In this document: piece after piece, positions 8,711 to 16,009 of the stretch
How the letters are laid out: the number at the start of each line of letters is the position of its first letter
How positions within the stretch are numbered: the first letter of the stretch is position 1
Origin: Pirellulales bacterium
GTDB lineage: Bacteria > Planctomycetota > Planctomycetia > Pirellulales > JAEUIK01
Assembly (NCBI GenBank): GCA_019694435.1
Contig: JAIBBZ010000046.1
Span: 1-34,541, forward strand
Direction of reading: 5' to 3'
Length of the DNA: 34,541 nucleotides
Notes under the pieces: generated by a model
Database searches by the model: none
The model's input: only the letters and a program-made list of their open reading frames with translations
What the model was told of the DNA's origin: nothing
Made by a program: the position numbers and the translations under genes

Positions 8711-8962
8711 ATGAAGCGTTCGCTGGGGTTAAGGAACTCCGCTCGCACCTGGGCCTTGGCCGCCTGTGCCGCCAGCACTTTGGGCATGACAGGTTGCCAG
8801 GTGGACGTCGGCGGCCAGACGTTGCCGAGCCCCTACTATCTCAAGGACGACGTCCAGTACTTCGCGCCCGGTCCCGAATTCAAGTTGCAGCGCGAGGCCA
8901 CGGCCATAAAGGCGGCCAAGGCGGCGCGGCAGGCCCAACAGCTCGAAGCCCCGAACCGCTAG
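8711..8962 (+). CDS. Small planctomycete-type lipoprotein, function unknown
   Basis: The product is 83 residues from the ATG at 8711, which has AGGAG (8698-8702) eight bases upstream; a start seven codons earlier lacks a ribosome site. After a charged N-terminus and a hydrophobic run, the lipobox GMTGC gives a lipidated Cys29. The mature part reads TLPSPYYLKDDVQYFAPGPE, followed by an Ala/Lys/Glu-rich helix to the end. I recall similar short lipoproteins with a TLPSPYYLxDDVQYF core in other planctomycetes, without a known role. It is divergent from the CHAT gene and could share its regulation. Confidence 0.75.
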   Translation: MKRSLGLRNSARTWALAACAASTLGMTGCQVDVGGQTLPSPYYLKDDVQYFAPGPEFKLQREATAIKAAKAARQAQQLEAPNR

Positions 8963-9165
8963 CAAGCTGGCGCGGCCAACTCGCCTTGGGCTCGAGCGTG
9001 CCCCCTCGGTAAGATTCGCGCCGCAGCAACCGTGTCGCTGCAGTCCTAGCAGGCTCGGGCAGCCGGGAGTTTGACGAGCAAGATTCCAGCGGCCTGCGCC
9101 GCGGCGCCGAAGAAACTTGCTAGTCGCCGCACGTCGACGAGTCGAATCTGCCCCAGGTGGCTGAG

Positions 9166-9552
9166 ATGCCGGAAGTCCAAGTTCCCAGCGAACTCGAGCA
9201 CTGGGCCAATGTCGTGCTCGTGTGGATCGGCTTCGGCACTCTGGTCGGCCTGGCGGCCAAGGCCATCATGCCTGGCCGCGATCCCGGCGGTGCCGTCACG
9301 ACCTTGTTGATGGGCATCGGCGGCAGCGTGATCGGCTCGGGCGTGATGACCTACTTCTGGGAAGGCCAACACGTCACGCCCTTGTCGCCCCTGGGCTTCG
9401 CCGTGGCAGTCGGCGGTTCATTCTTGCTGCTGTTCTTTTACCGCTTGCTGGCGGGCCACGTGATCAGCGAAGGCGTCGACGGACGCAGCTATGTCCGACC
9501 ACGGCGCAGGGTGCGGCGCTATCGCGACGCCGACGTGCTGATCGACGAGTGA
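9166..9552 (+). CDS. GlsB/YeaQ/YmgE-family (transglycosylase-associated) membrane protein
   Basis: The product is 128 residues from the ATG at 9166, preceded by AGGTGG (9155-9160) at five bases; the frame also allows a GTG at 9157, which has no upstream ribosome site. Three hydrophobic segments are visible: NVVLVWIGFGTLVGLAAKAI, TTLLMGIGGSVIGSGVMTYF and a third starting LGFAVAVGGSFLLLFFYRLL. The glycine-rich AKxIMPGxDPGG...GIGGSVIG pattern is characteristic of the family, whose members are small inner-membrane proteins often induced by stress and of unclear mechanism. The C-terminus is a short Arg-rich tail (PRRRVRRYRD), probably cytoplasmic. The preceding gap (8963-9165) holds no other gene. 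Confidence 0.85.
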   Translation: MPEVQVPSELEHWANVVLVWIGFGTLVGLAAKAIMPGRDPGGAVTTLLMGIGGSVIGSGVMTYFWEGQHVTPLSPLGFAVAVGGSFLLLFFYRLLAGHVISEGVDGRSYVRPRRRVRRYRDADVLIDE

Positions 9553-9565
9553 TCGCCGCTACGGG

Positions 9566-9578
9566 GCGAGGGCCTCGC
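9566..9578. terminator. Short hairpin between convergent genes
   Basis: GCGAG (9566-9570) and CTCGC (9574-9578) flank GGC in the 31-base gap between two convergent stops. It could act as a weak bidirectional terminator, but there is no U-tract and the stem is only five pairs. Confidence 0.25.
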
Positions 9579-9583
9579 GGTGC

Positions 9584-10735
9584 TCAGCCCGCGGCCACGA
9601 TCGACCGGCCGTGCATCCATTGCACCGCGGCGCGCTTCAATCGCAGAACCTGGGCCTTGGCCGTCACCGCGAAATGACAGTAGCTGTGTGATTCCGCGAG
9701 CCGGGTCTGCCAATGGCGCTTGTACTCGAGCGAACCGGGCCCGAGGTCCAGCGTGTGGTCGCCTCGTTGGAAACTGTCTTCGATCACCCGGGCCATCAGC
9801 AACTTGCCGGCGCCATGCTGCGCGACGCTGGCGTCGTAGCCGACGCGCAGGGCGAACACGTTGCCCGCGTAGTGATAGCCATACAGAAAGGCCGCGGGGC
9901 GTCCGCCCACGTACAACAAGTTCAGATCGAGGGCGCCGACGTGGGCGGCCGTCAGGTGCATGTCGCGAAGATACTCGCGGCTTTCACCGTGGCTGAGCGT
10001 CGTGCCGTCGATGCTCGCGCCTTGCCAGCTCGCGGCGGCCAGTTGCTCGCAGGTTTCGTACAGGTCCCACCGCGGGTCGCCCCCGCCCGCCGCGGTGCTC
10101 TCCGGCCGGTAGCGGACAAAGGTCAGCTCGCCGCCGGTCTCGCGCAGGCGGCGCTCGTTTTGCGGTAGCTTCCGGCGCCACTGCCGGTCGCGGCTGGCCA
10201 GGTACTCCTCCCAGGTGCCTTGAAGCTCGACCAGCGGCACCTCGCTCCATACGCGATCGGACGACTGCAGCCCCGCGGAACGCATGGCGTTGGGGGTGCG
10301 GCCGTAGTCGACGCCGTCGCGGTGCACCCAGCGCAGGTCGAGCAAATCCCAGTCGCGCGCCGTTTCTTGCAAGTGTCTCAAGCCGAGCATCAGGGTGGCT
10401 GTCGGCTGGGGGCCAATCGGGCCATAGAAGCTGCCCCAATCGGCTAACGGATAGGTACAGACCCGGACTTTGCCCACCCGCGTCTGCTCCGTGCGAATCA
10501 CCAGCGGCAGGATCCCCAGTGGCTGGTCCCCTTCGTAGGCCACGATCACGCGGAGCCGGGTTTCGGAGTCGGCGTGCTTCAGGGTCGTCTGCAGCCATTC
10601 GAGCGATTGGAAGAACGACGCCCCGCGGGTCTGCCCAAGCAGCCGCTTCCAGGTCAGATGCAAGCGAACCAGGTCCTCGAGACGGTTGAACTCCACGACG
10701 CTGGTCGCCGGCAGGCTGGAGTGGGAAAGCTTCAT
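9584..10735 (-). CDS. GNAT-type acyltransferase, BioF2-like/FemAB (Acetyltransf_6) family
   Basis: The 383-residue cytoplasmic protein has no signal peptide or membrane helix. The N-terminal half carries the family signature with FFQSLEWLQTTLKHADSETRL, LGILPLVIR and YPLADWGSFYGPIG. The second half has WRRKLPQNERRL (about 188-199) and a GNAT core RPAAFLYGYHYAGNVFALRV, GYDASVAQHGAGKLLMARVI and DLGPGSLEYKRHW. This resembles PF13480 proteins, which are found in cell-envelope or exopolysaccharide loci and acylate sugars or amino-sugar polymers. The substrate cannot be deduced here because no polysaccharide genes adjoin it. The ATG at 10735 is followed by a credible reading frame but has only a weak ribosome site. 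Confidence 0.88.
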   Translation of the reverse strand: MKLSHSSLPATSVVEFNRLEDLVRLHLTWKRLLGQTRGASFFQSLEWLQTTLKHADSETRLRVIVAYEGDQPLGILPLVIRTEQTRVGKVRVCTYPLADWGSFYGPIGPQPTATLMLGLRHLQETARDWDLLDLRWVHRDGVDYGRTPNAMRSAGLQSSDRVWSEVPLVELQGTWEEYLASRDRQWRRKLPQNERRLRETGGELTFVRYRPESTAAGGGDPRWDLYETCEQLAAASWQGASIDGTTLSHGESREYLRDMHLTAAHVGALDLNLLYVGGRPAAFLYGYHYAGNVFALRVGYDASVAQHGAGKLLMARVIEDSFQRGDHTLDLGPGSLEYKRHWQTRLAESHSYCHFAVTAKAQVLRLKRAAVQWMHGRSIVAAG

Positions 10736-11068
10736 CGTCGTAGCTCGCTCGGGTGGCGATGGCCCCCAGTCTGCTAGCAGGGGGCCGTATGAATCGCATC
10801 GAGCAAGGCCGGTGCCACTGGCGGCTGGCCCCCCACCAGAAACACAAAATCTTTCACAGAAAGAGGTTACAAGAATCGACCCAAGTCACCGAAAGGTTGC
10901 CCGACGGCAACATCGTGGCCATTGGTCAACTCGAGGCTGGCGTTTTTGCCACGCGGGCCTGCGCCGGGGGAGAAAACTGACGAAACCCACAGAGGCACCG
11001 CGGGGTTAGATTGCAGAGACCTGTCACGGAGCAGCGTCCTCGTCTGCGGAACCCTCCAGAGAATTGCC
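10736..11068. promoter_or_regulatory. Divergent intergenic region with two hairpins
   Basis: The 333 bases lie between the acyltransferase (minus) and the DUF1549 gene (plus). Two inverted repeats stand out: GGCCCCC (10761-10767) with GGGGGCC (10780-10786), whose loop contains the palindrome start CTGCTAGC, and GTTGCC (10896-10901) with GGCAAC (10906-10911) around CGAC. The first lies in the probable leader of the acyltransferase; the second is a candidate operator. The DUF1549 frame is open back to 10922, but no ribosome site supports that start. Confidence 0.4.
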
Positions 11069-12781
11069 ATGGCTCGGGCTACTTTGTTTGTAGGGGTCGT
11101 ATGGGTTGCCTGTGGCACCCTGGCCGTGCCTGCTGCGATGCAGGCCGCGGAATGGAAAACCTCGGGCGTCGCCGCCGACGTCGCCCCGCCGCTGCCGATC
11201 GAAACGCCGCTCAACCCGGCCGAGGCCGCGGCACGCGTCGATCAATTGCTGTCCTCGGAGCTGCACTCGGCCGACACGGCGCTTACCAAGCAGGCTGACG
11301 ACGAGACGTTTCTTCGCCGCGCCACGCTCGACCTGATCGGCGAGCTGCCCACCCCGGAATCGGTGACCGCGTTCGTCCTCGACAATTCACCCGACAAACG
11401 CACCGCGCTCGTCGAGCATCTGCTGGCCGATCGACTCTATGGACAGAACTGGGCCCGCTATTGGCGCGACGTGATGCTCTATCGCCGGAGCGACGATCGA
11501 GCGCTGATTTCCAGCGTCGCGGCCGTCAACTGGCTGACCGAGCAATTCAATGCCAACACGCGTTGGGATCAAATCGCCCGCGAATTGATCACCGCCGAAG
11601 GCAACCTGCTCGAAGCAGGCGACACGGTGCTGATTGCCTCGCAATGGGGACAGATCCCCGAGACGGCGGCCGAGGTATCGCGCGTACTAATGGGCATTCA
11701 AATCCAGTGCGCCAACTGCCACAACCATCCGACCGACCGCTGGAACCGCCAGCAATTCCACGAGCTGGCCGCTTTCTTCCCGCGAATCGCCGTGCGCCGC
11801 GCGCCGGACGATGGCGGTCGCCGCACGTTCGAAGTGGCCTCGCTGAAGACGCCGAAGCGGCCGGCCGCCAAGAACAACCCGAAGGCCAAGGCCAAGAAGG
11901 GCCCGCCGGACCGTGAGCATTACATGCCCGATCTCGAAGATCCTTCGGCCAAGGGCACGTTGATGACCCCGAAGTTCTTCGTCAACGGCCAGACGCTGCC
12001 CCTGGGCTCGGACGACCTCGATCGCCGCGCCCAATTGGCCGCGTGGATCACGGCCCGAGAGAACCCGTGGTTTGCCAAGGCGATCGTCAATCGCCTGTGG
12101 GCCGAGCTTGTCGGCGAGGGGTTTTACGAGCCGGTCGACGACCTGGGTCCCGATCGCCAGGCCTCGGCGCCGCAGACCATCGACTTCCTGGCCGGGCAGT
12201 TCGTCGCGCACGACTACGACGTCAAGTGGCTGCTGGCGACGATCGCTTCGACGAGCGCCTATCAGCGCGAAAGCCGAACCCGTCGCGAGCCGGACGAGAC
12301 GCCCTTTGTGGCCAACTGTCCGCAGCGGCTGCGCGCCGACCAGTTGTTCAACGTGCTGAGCTCCGCGTTGGAGCTGCCCGATCGCCCGGAGCGCGCAGGC
12401 CGGCCGGCGGCGTTGGCACAAGCGGCCCAGAACGGCGGCCGGTTGCAGATGATCTCTTTGTTCGGTTTCGACCCGAGCGATCCGCGTGACGAAGTGACCG
12501 GCGCGATCGACCAGGCGTTGTTGCTGATGAACTCGCCCCTGCTGCACACGGCGATCGGCGGCCGCAACAGCCGCACTATGCTCGGCAAACTGCTCGCCGA
12601 AAACGACGACAACGAGATGGTTGTCGTCGAACTCTATCTGCGCTGCCTGGCACGTGAGCCGCAGGACGACGAATTGCGCACCTGCCTGGCCCATATCCGC
12701 AAGTCGCCGAGTCGGGCCGAGGGCTGCGAAGACGTCCTCTGGGCACTGATCAATTCGACCGAATTCCTGTACCGCAACTAA
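11069..12781 (+). CDS. Planctomycete cytochrome-like protein, DUF1549 (PSCyt2) plus DUF1553 (PSD1)
   Basis: The product is 570 residues from the ATG at 11069, where a signal peptide (hydrophobic run LFVGVVWVACGTLAVPAAMQAA) starts. DUF1549 covers about 50-260, with FLRRATLDLIGELPTPESV and the heme-type CANCH motif (Cys214, Cys217, His218) in QIQCANCHNHPTDRW. DUF1553 covers about 340-565, with RRAQLAAWITARENPWFAKA, NRLWAELVGEGFYEPVDDLG and LNSTEFLYRN-like ending. Members are exported, abundant in planctomycetes and always paired with DUF1501; the biochemical role is unknown. Between the domains is a Lys/Ala/Pro-rich insert (around residues 268-288). There is no N-terminal PSCyt1 domain. The DUF1501 gene follows after 56 bases. 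Confidence 0.93.
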   Translation: MARATLFVGVVWVACGTLAVPAAMQAAEWKTSGVAADVAPPLPIETPLNPAEAAARVDQLLSSELHSADTALTKQADDETFLRRATLDLIGELPTPESVTAFVLDNSPDKRTALVEHLLADRLYGQNWARYWRDVMLYRRSDDRALISSVAAVNWLTEQFNANTRWDQIARELITAEGNLLEAGDTVLIASQWGQIPETAAEVSRVLMGIQIQCANCHNHPTDRWNRQQFHELAAFFPRIAVRRAPDDGGRRTFEVASLKTPKRPAAKNNPKAKAKKGPPDREHYMPDLEDPSAKGTLMTPKFFVNGQTLPLGSDDLDRRAQLAAWITARENPWFAKAIVNRLWAELVGEGFYEPVDDLGPDRQASAPQTIDFLAGQFVAHDYDVKWLLATIASTSAYQRESRTRREPDETPFVANCPQRLRADQLFNVLSSALELPDRPERAGRPAALAQAAQNGGRLQMISLFGFDPSDPRDEVTGAIDQALLLMNSPLLHTAIGGRNSRTMLGKLLAENDDNEMVVVELYLRCLAREPQDDELRTCLAHIRKSPSRAEGCEDVLWALINSTEFLYRN

Positions 12782-12837
12782 TCGTTAGGCCGGGGCCGCG
12801 CTGGGGCGGCCGCCAGCCCTGACCTTCGAGGATCGTC

Positions 12838-14127
12838 ATGAGACACTTGCTGCATCGTCGCGCGAACGTGAGCCTGAAACAGGGCCAGGTGCTGGGCCGC
12901 CGCGATTTTCTCCGCGGTGTCTCGTTGGCCGGACTGGCGGCGGGCACGCTGAGCTGGACCGACCTGATGGCTGTCCATGCCCGCGAGCTGCGGTCGCGTA
13001 ACAAGGCCTGCATCCTGCTGTGGATGCAAGGCGGGCCCAGCCCGTTCGAGACCTTCAACCCGCTACCGGACCACGAAAACGGCGGCGAGACCAAGGCAAT
13101 CGACACCGCTGTGCCGGGCATCCAGATTGCCGACAACTTCCCACACGTCGCCCAGGTGATGGACGACGTCGCGCTGGTGCGTTCGATGACGACCAAGGAA
13201 GGCAATCACCAACGGGCCAGCTTTCTGCTGCACACGGGCTACGCACCCACGGCGAGCGTCAAACATCCGACGCTGGGGTCGATCGCCTCGCGTGAGCTGG
13301 GCGACGACGCCTGCGATCTGCCGGCGTTTGTCCGGATCGGCAAGCAGTTTCGCAACACCGGCGGCGGCGGTTTGCTGGGCTCGGAATACGACCCGTTCGT
13401 CATGGCGACCGCGGCTCAATTGCCGAGCAACACCAAGCTGACGACCGACGAAGCGCGCTTCCAGCGCCGGCTGGGACTGCTCGAACGGCTCGAAGGCGAC
13501 CACGTCACGCGCGAAGTCAGCGACCATCGCAAGCTGTACGAGCAGACGGCGCGGATGGTGACCAGCCGAGACATGCGGGCCTTCGATCTCGCCGAAGAAC
13601 CGGACAAGGTGCGCGAGGCTTACGGTGAGGGCGACTTTGCTGCGGGTTGCCTGATGGCGCGACGCTTGATCGAATCGGGGGTCACGTTCGTCGAGGTCTC
13701 GGCCGGTAGCTGGGACACGCACGACGACAACTTCAATCGCGTGCGCAAGCTGGCCGGCGAGGTCGATCAGCCCTTTGCCCAGCTCGTGCGCGATTTGAAG
13801 CAGCGCTCGCTGCTGGACGACGTGCTTGTCGTCTGGATGGGTGAGTTCGGCCGGACACCCAAGATCAATCCGCGCGGCGGCCGCGACCACTATCCCAAGG
13901 CGTTTAACGTGGCGCTGGCCGGCGGCGGCATCCGTGGCGGTCAGGTGATCGGCAAGACGGACCCGTCGGGGGCCGAAGTGGCCGACCGGCCGGTGACGGT
14001 GCAAGACCTGCTACAGACGGTCTGCCAGTCGTTGAAGATCGACGCCGCCAAGGAAAACATGAGTTCGATCGGGCGGCCCATCAAGGTCGTCGACGGCGGG
14101 GCGCCGATCAGCGAGCTGTTTGCCTAG
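12838..14127 (+). CDS. DUF1501 protein, Tat-exported, partner of the PSCyt2/PSD1 protein
   Basis: The 429-residue product has a Tat signal: GRRDFLRGVSLAGLAAG with the twin arginines at 21-22. The body shows family blocks ACILLWMQGGPSPFETFNPL (about 58-77), SWDTHDDNF, VVWMGEFGRTPKINPRGGRD and HYPKAFNVALAGGGIRGG, which place it in the alkaline-phosphatase-like superfamily. The reaction is not known. The ATG at 12838 has GAGGA (12828-12832) five bases upstream. It almost certainly shares a transcript with the preceding DUF1549/DUF1553 gene, a pairing seen many times per genome in planctomycetes. Export folded through Tat fits a metal- or cofactor-bearing enzyme, which is inference. Confidence 0.94.
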   Translation: MRHLLHRRANVSLKQGQVLGRRDFLRGVSLAGLAAGTLSWTDLMAVHARELRSRNKACILLWMQGGPSPFETFNPLPDHENGGETKAIDTAVPGIQIADNFPHVAQVMDDVALVRSMTTKEGNHQRASFLLHTGYAPTASVKHPTLGSIASRELGDDACDLPAFVRIGKQFRNTGGGGLLGSEYDPFVMATAAQLPSNTKLTTDEARFQRRLGLLERLEGDHVTREVSDHRKLYEQTARMVTSRDMRAFDLAEEPDKVREAYGEGDFAAGCLMARRLIESGVTFVEVSAGSWDTHDDNFNRVRKLAGEVDQPFAQLVRDLKQRSLLDDVLVVWMGEFGRTPKINPRGGRDHYPKAFNVALAGGGIRGGQVIGKTDPSGAEVADRPVTVQDLLQTVCQSLKIDAAKENMSSIGRPIKVVDGGAPISELFA

Positions 14128-14166
14128 CGTGCACGGCTGGTAGCCAAGCGCGTGACGGTTCGCCGC

Positions 14167-14207
14167 GTCGTCAGGGGCTTTGTCGTCAGGGGCTTTGTCG
14201 TCAGGGG
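14167..14207. repeat. 15-bp tandem repeat, 2.7 copies, over a stop codon
   Basis: The unit GTCGTCAGGGGCTTT occurs at 14167-14181 and 14182-14196, and its first 11 bases recur at 14197-14207. The TCA inside the third copy is the TGA stop (14203-14201) of the minus-strand gene. Because the unit is a multiple of three, each copy supplies a further in-frame TGA. Confidence 0.85.
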
Positions 14208-14920
14208 GTCTCTTCTGTCGGCTCTGCGACGGCGGCGGGCTTCTTGGCCCGAGACACGCGCGGCTTCTTTTTCGGATCTTCCAGCGCTTTGAGCGGTTCG
14301 GCGAGCGTGATTTCGATCTCGTCGCCGATGACCTTGCCCGGTTCGACCTGCCGGCCGATCACGCGGATCGCATCGCCCGGGCGCGCGAGCGTGAAGTCCG
14401 ACATCTCCACCGTGATCTTGACCTCGGGCGCCAGCTCGGCCTTGATCTGCTTTCCGTCCGCGGCCACGGTGAGCTTGCCGCTCTTCAGCGTCTTGAGCTG
14501 ACCGGCCACGACGGCCGGCGCGTTGCGATCTCCCGATGGATCGAGCATGACGCCCACCTCGTAGCCATCGGTCGGGAGAAACAACTGCAACTCTTCGACC
14601 GGTTGCCGGGCCGTGTTGCGATTCAACGGGCCGCTGAAGCGGACGTACATCCCCGGCCGGAGAAACTCGACCAGCGCCTCGCCGGACAGCTTGACCCGCG
14701 TCCGCCCTACGTCGACTTTGATGAGTACCGGCTGCTTGGCGGCGTCGGTCATTTCGATCAGCGCCGAGTTCTGCCCCGGGCCAGGCCGCCAGCCGGTGAT
14801 TGCGCCACCCACCTGGACCGGTTGCAGCTCGCGCGCGGGGCGTTCATCCTGCGCAAAGGCCGCAGACGCCATCGTCAGCAGCGCGGCGACTGCGAACCAC
14901 TGGATTCGACGGTCCCTCAT
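14201..14920 (-). CDS. Secreted protein of unknown function with OB-fold-like repeats
   Basis: The product is 239 residues from the ATG at 14920, which has GGGAGG (14929-14934) eight bases upstream. The frame is open for 122 more codons, but those overlap panB and carry no ribosome site. A signal peptide ends near AAFAQ (about residue 24). The mature part is beta-rich: two similar units include GMYVRFSGPLNRNT (about 91-104) and GDAIRVIGRQVEPGKVIGDE (about 188-207), and GQLKTLKSGKLTVAADGKQI precedes the second. This resembles DUF5666-like OB folds, by pattern only. The C-terminus is Lys/Pro/Ala/Glu-rich and low in complexity. It is divergent from panB with no evident functional link. Confidence 0.8.
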   Translation of the reverse strand: MRDRRIQWFAVAALLTMASAAFAQDERPARELQPVQVGGAITGWRPGPGQNSALIEMTDAAKQPVLIKVDVGRTRVKLSGEALVEFLRPGMYVRFSGPLNRNTARQPVEELQLFLPTDGYEVGVMLDPSGDRNAPAVVAGQLKTLKSGKLTVAADGKQIKAELAPEVKITVEMSDFTLARPGDAIRVIGRQVEPGKVIGDEIEITLAEPLKALEDPKKKPRVSRAKKPAAVAEPTEETP

Positions 14921-15092
14921 GATGGGTGCCTCCCGGTTCTCTGATTGATCGCTGGTCAGTCCGTCGAGCACTCCGCCGAGGGCTCCAGAATAGCCGCCCG
15001 CTTTGTGGCATACTATCAGGTGCCGGCCGGGTTTGCCCGCGGCATGGATTGCACTCGTTTGGCCTTCGACCGGCCGCTCTGCGAAAGCCCCC

Positions 15093-15893
15093 ATGACGAA
15101 CGACGCCCATCGCGTGACCGTGCCCAAGTTCGTCGCCATGAAGGCGGCCGGGCACAAGATCACCATGCTGACCGCGTACGACTTTGTCACGGCGCGGCTG
15201 CTGGACGAATCTGGAATCGAAGCAATTCTGGTCGGCGACAGTATGTCGATGGTCGTCCAGGGGCACGGAAACACCTTGCCGGTCACGCTTGACGAGATGA
15301 TCTATCACGCCGAGATGGTCGGCCGGGCCGTCAATCGGGCATTGGTGGTGGTGGACATGCCCTTTCCCAGCTTTCATTTGGGGATACACCGGGCGATCGA
15401 AAGCGCCGGCCGCATCCTCAAAGAGACGCGCTGCCAGGCCGTCAAGCTGGAAGGCGGGGCCGACCAGGCCGACGTGATCGCCGCCTTGGCGCGGGCCGGC
15501 ATTCCCGTGATGGCCCATGTTGGTCTACGGCCGCAAAATGTCCTGCAACTGGGCGGACACAAGGTCCAGCGCGACGAAGACGTGCTGATGGCGGACGCCA
15601 AGGCCGCGGCCGAAGCCGGCGCGTTTGCCATCGTGCTCGAGTGCATTCCGGCGGAGATCGCCCACAAGGTGACCGCGGCGGTCGACGTGCCGACGATCGG
15701 CATCGGCGCCGGTCCGGGCTGCGATGGCCAGGTGCTGGTGATTCACGACCTGCTCGGACTGACGACCGGCTATTTGCCGCGATTCGTCAAGGCCTACGCC
15801 GATCTGCACGGCGTGATTTCCGGTGCCGTCGCACAGTTTCGCGACGACGTGCGTCGGGGCGAATTTCCCGGTCCCGAGCATTGCTATAAATAA
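15093..15893 (+). CDS. panB: 3-methyl-2-oxobutanoate hydroxymethyltransferase
   Basis: PanB transfers a hydroxymethyl group from 5,10-methylenetetrahydrofolate to 2-oxoisovalerate, giving ketopantoate, the first step of the pantothenate and coenzyme A pathway. The 266-residue length matches E. coli PanB (264). Conserved blocks are TAYDFVTARLLDESGIEAIL, VGDSMSMVVQGHGNTLPVT with metal ligand Asp49, VVVDMPFPSF with Asp88, AVKLEGG with Glu120, VMAHVGLRPQNV, the catalytic-base segment VLECIPAEIA with Glu183, and IGIGAGPGCDGQVLV. The start was moved 30 codons in from the open frame to MTNDAHRVTVPKF, matching family starts; the ribosome site is weak. No other pantothenate gene adjoins it. Confidence 0.96.
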   Translation: MTNDAHRVTVPKFVAMKAAGHKITMLTAYDFVTARLLDESGIEAILVGDSMSMVVQGHGNTLPVTLDEMIYHAEMVGRAVNRALVVVDMPFPSFHLGIHRAIESAGRILKETRCQAVKLEGGADQADVIAALARAGIPVMAHVGLRPQNVLQLGGHKVQRDEDVLMADAKAAAEAGAFAIVLECIPAEIAHKVTAAVDVPTIGIGAGPGCDGQVLVIHDLLGLTTGYLPRFVKAYADLHGVISGAVAQFRDDVRRGEFPGPEHCYK

Positions 15894-16009
15894 TTGCCGC
15901 CTGTTCGCACGTGCCCGGCGGCGCTGGCCATCCGCCGTGGCAGTGGCGCCTTCTCCGGGCGACAGCACGGGGCTCGTATCGGTACTCGCGGGATTGGAGG
16001 ACGGTCGTC

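Noticed and set aside
10922..11068. 49-codon extension of the DUF1549 gene starting at TTG
   Set aside because: No ribosome site or signal character; the signal peptide starts at the ATG at 11069.
11687..12694. 335-codon minus-strand frame opposite the DUF1549 gene
   Set aside because: Shadow frame with Arg/Gln/Leu-rich composition and no family pattern.
12782..12837. GC-rich stretch between the DUF1549 and DUF1501 genes as a terminator
   Set aside because: No clean stem with a U-tract, and the two genes are a standard co-transcribed pair.
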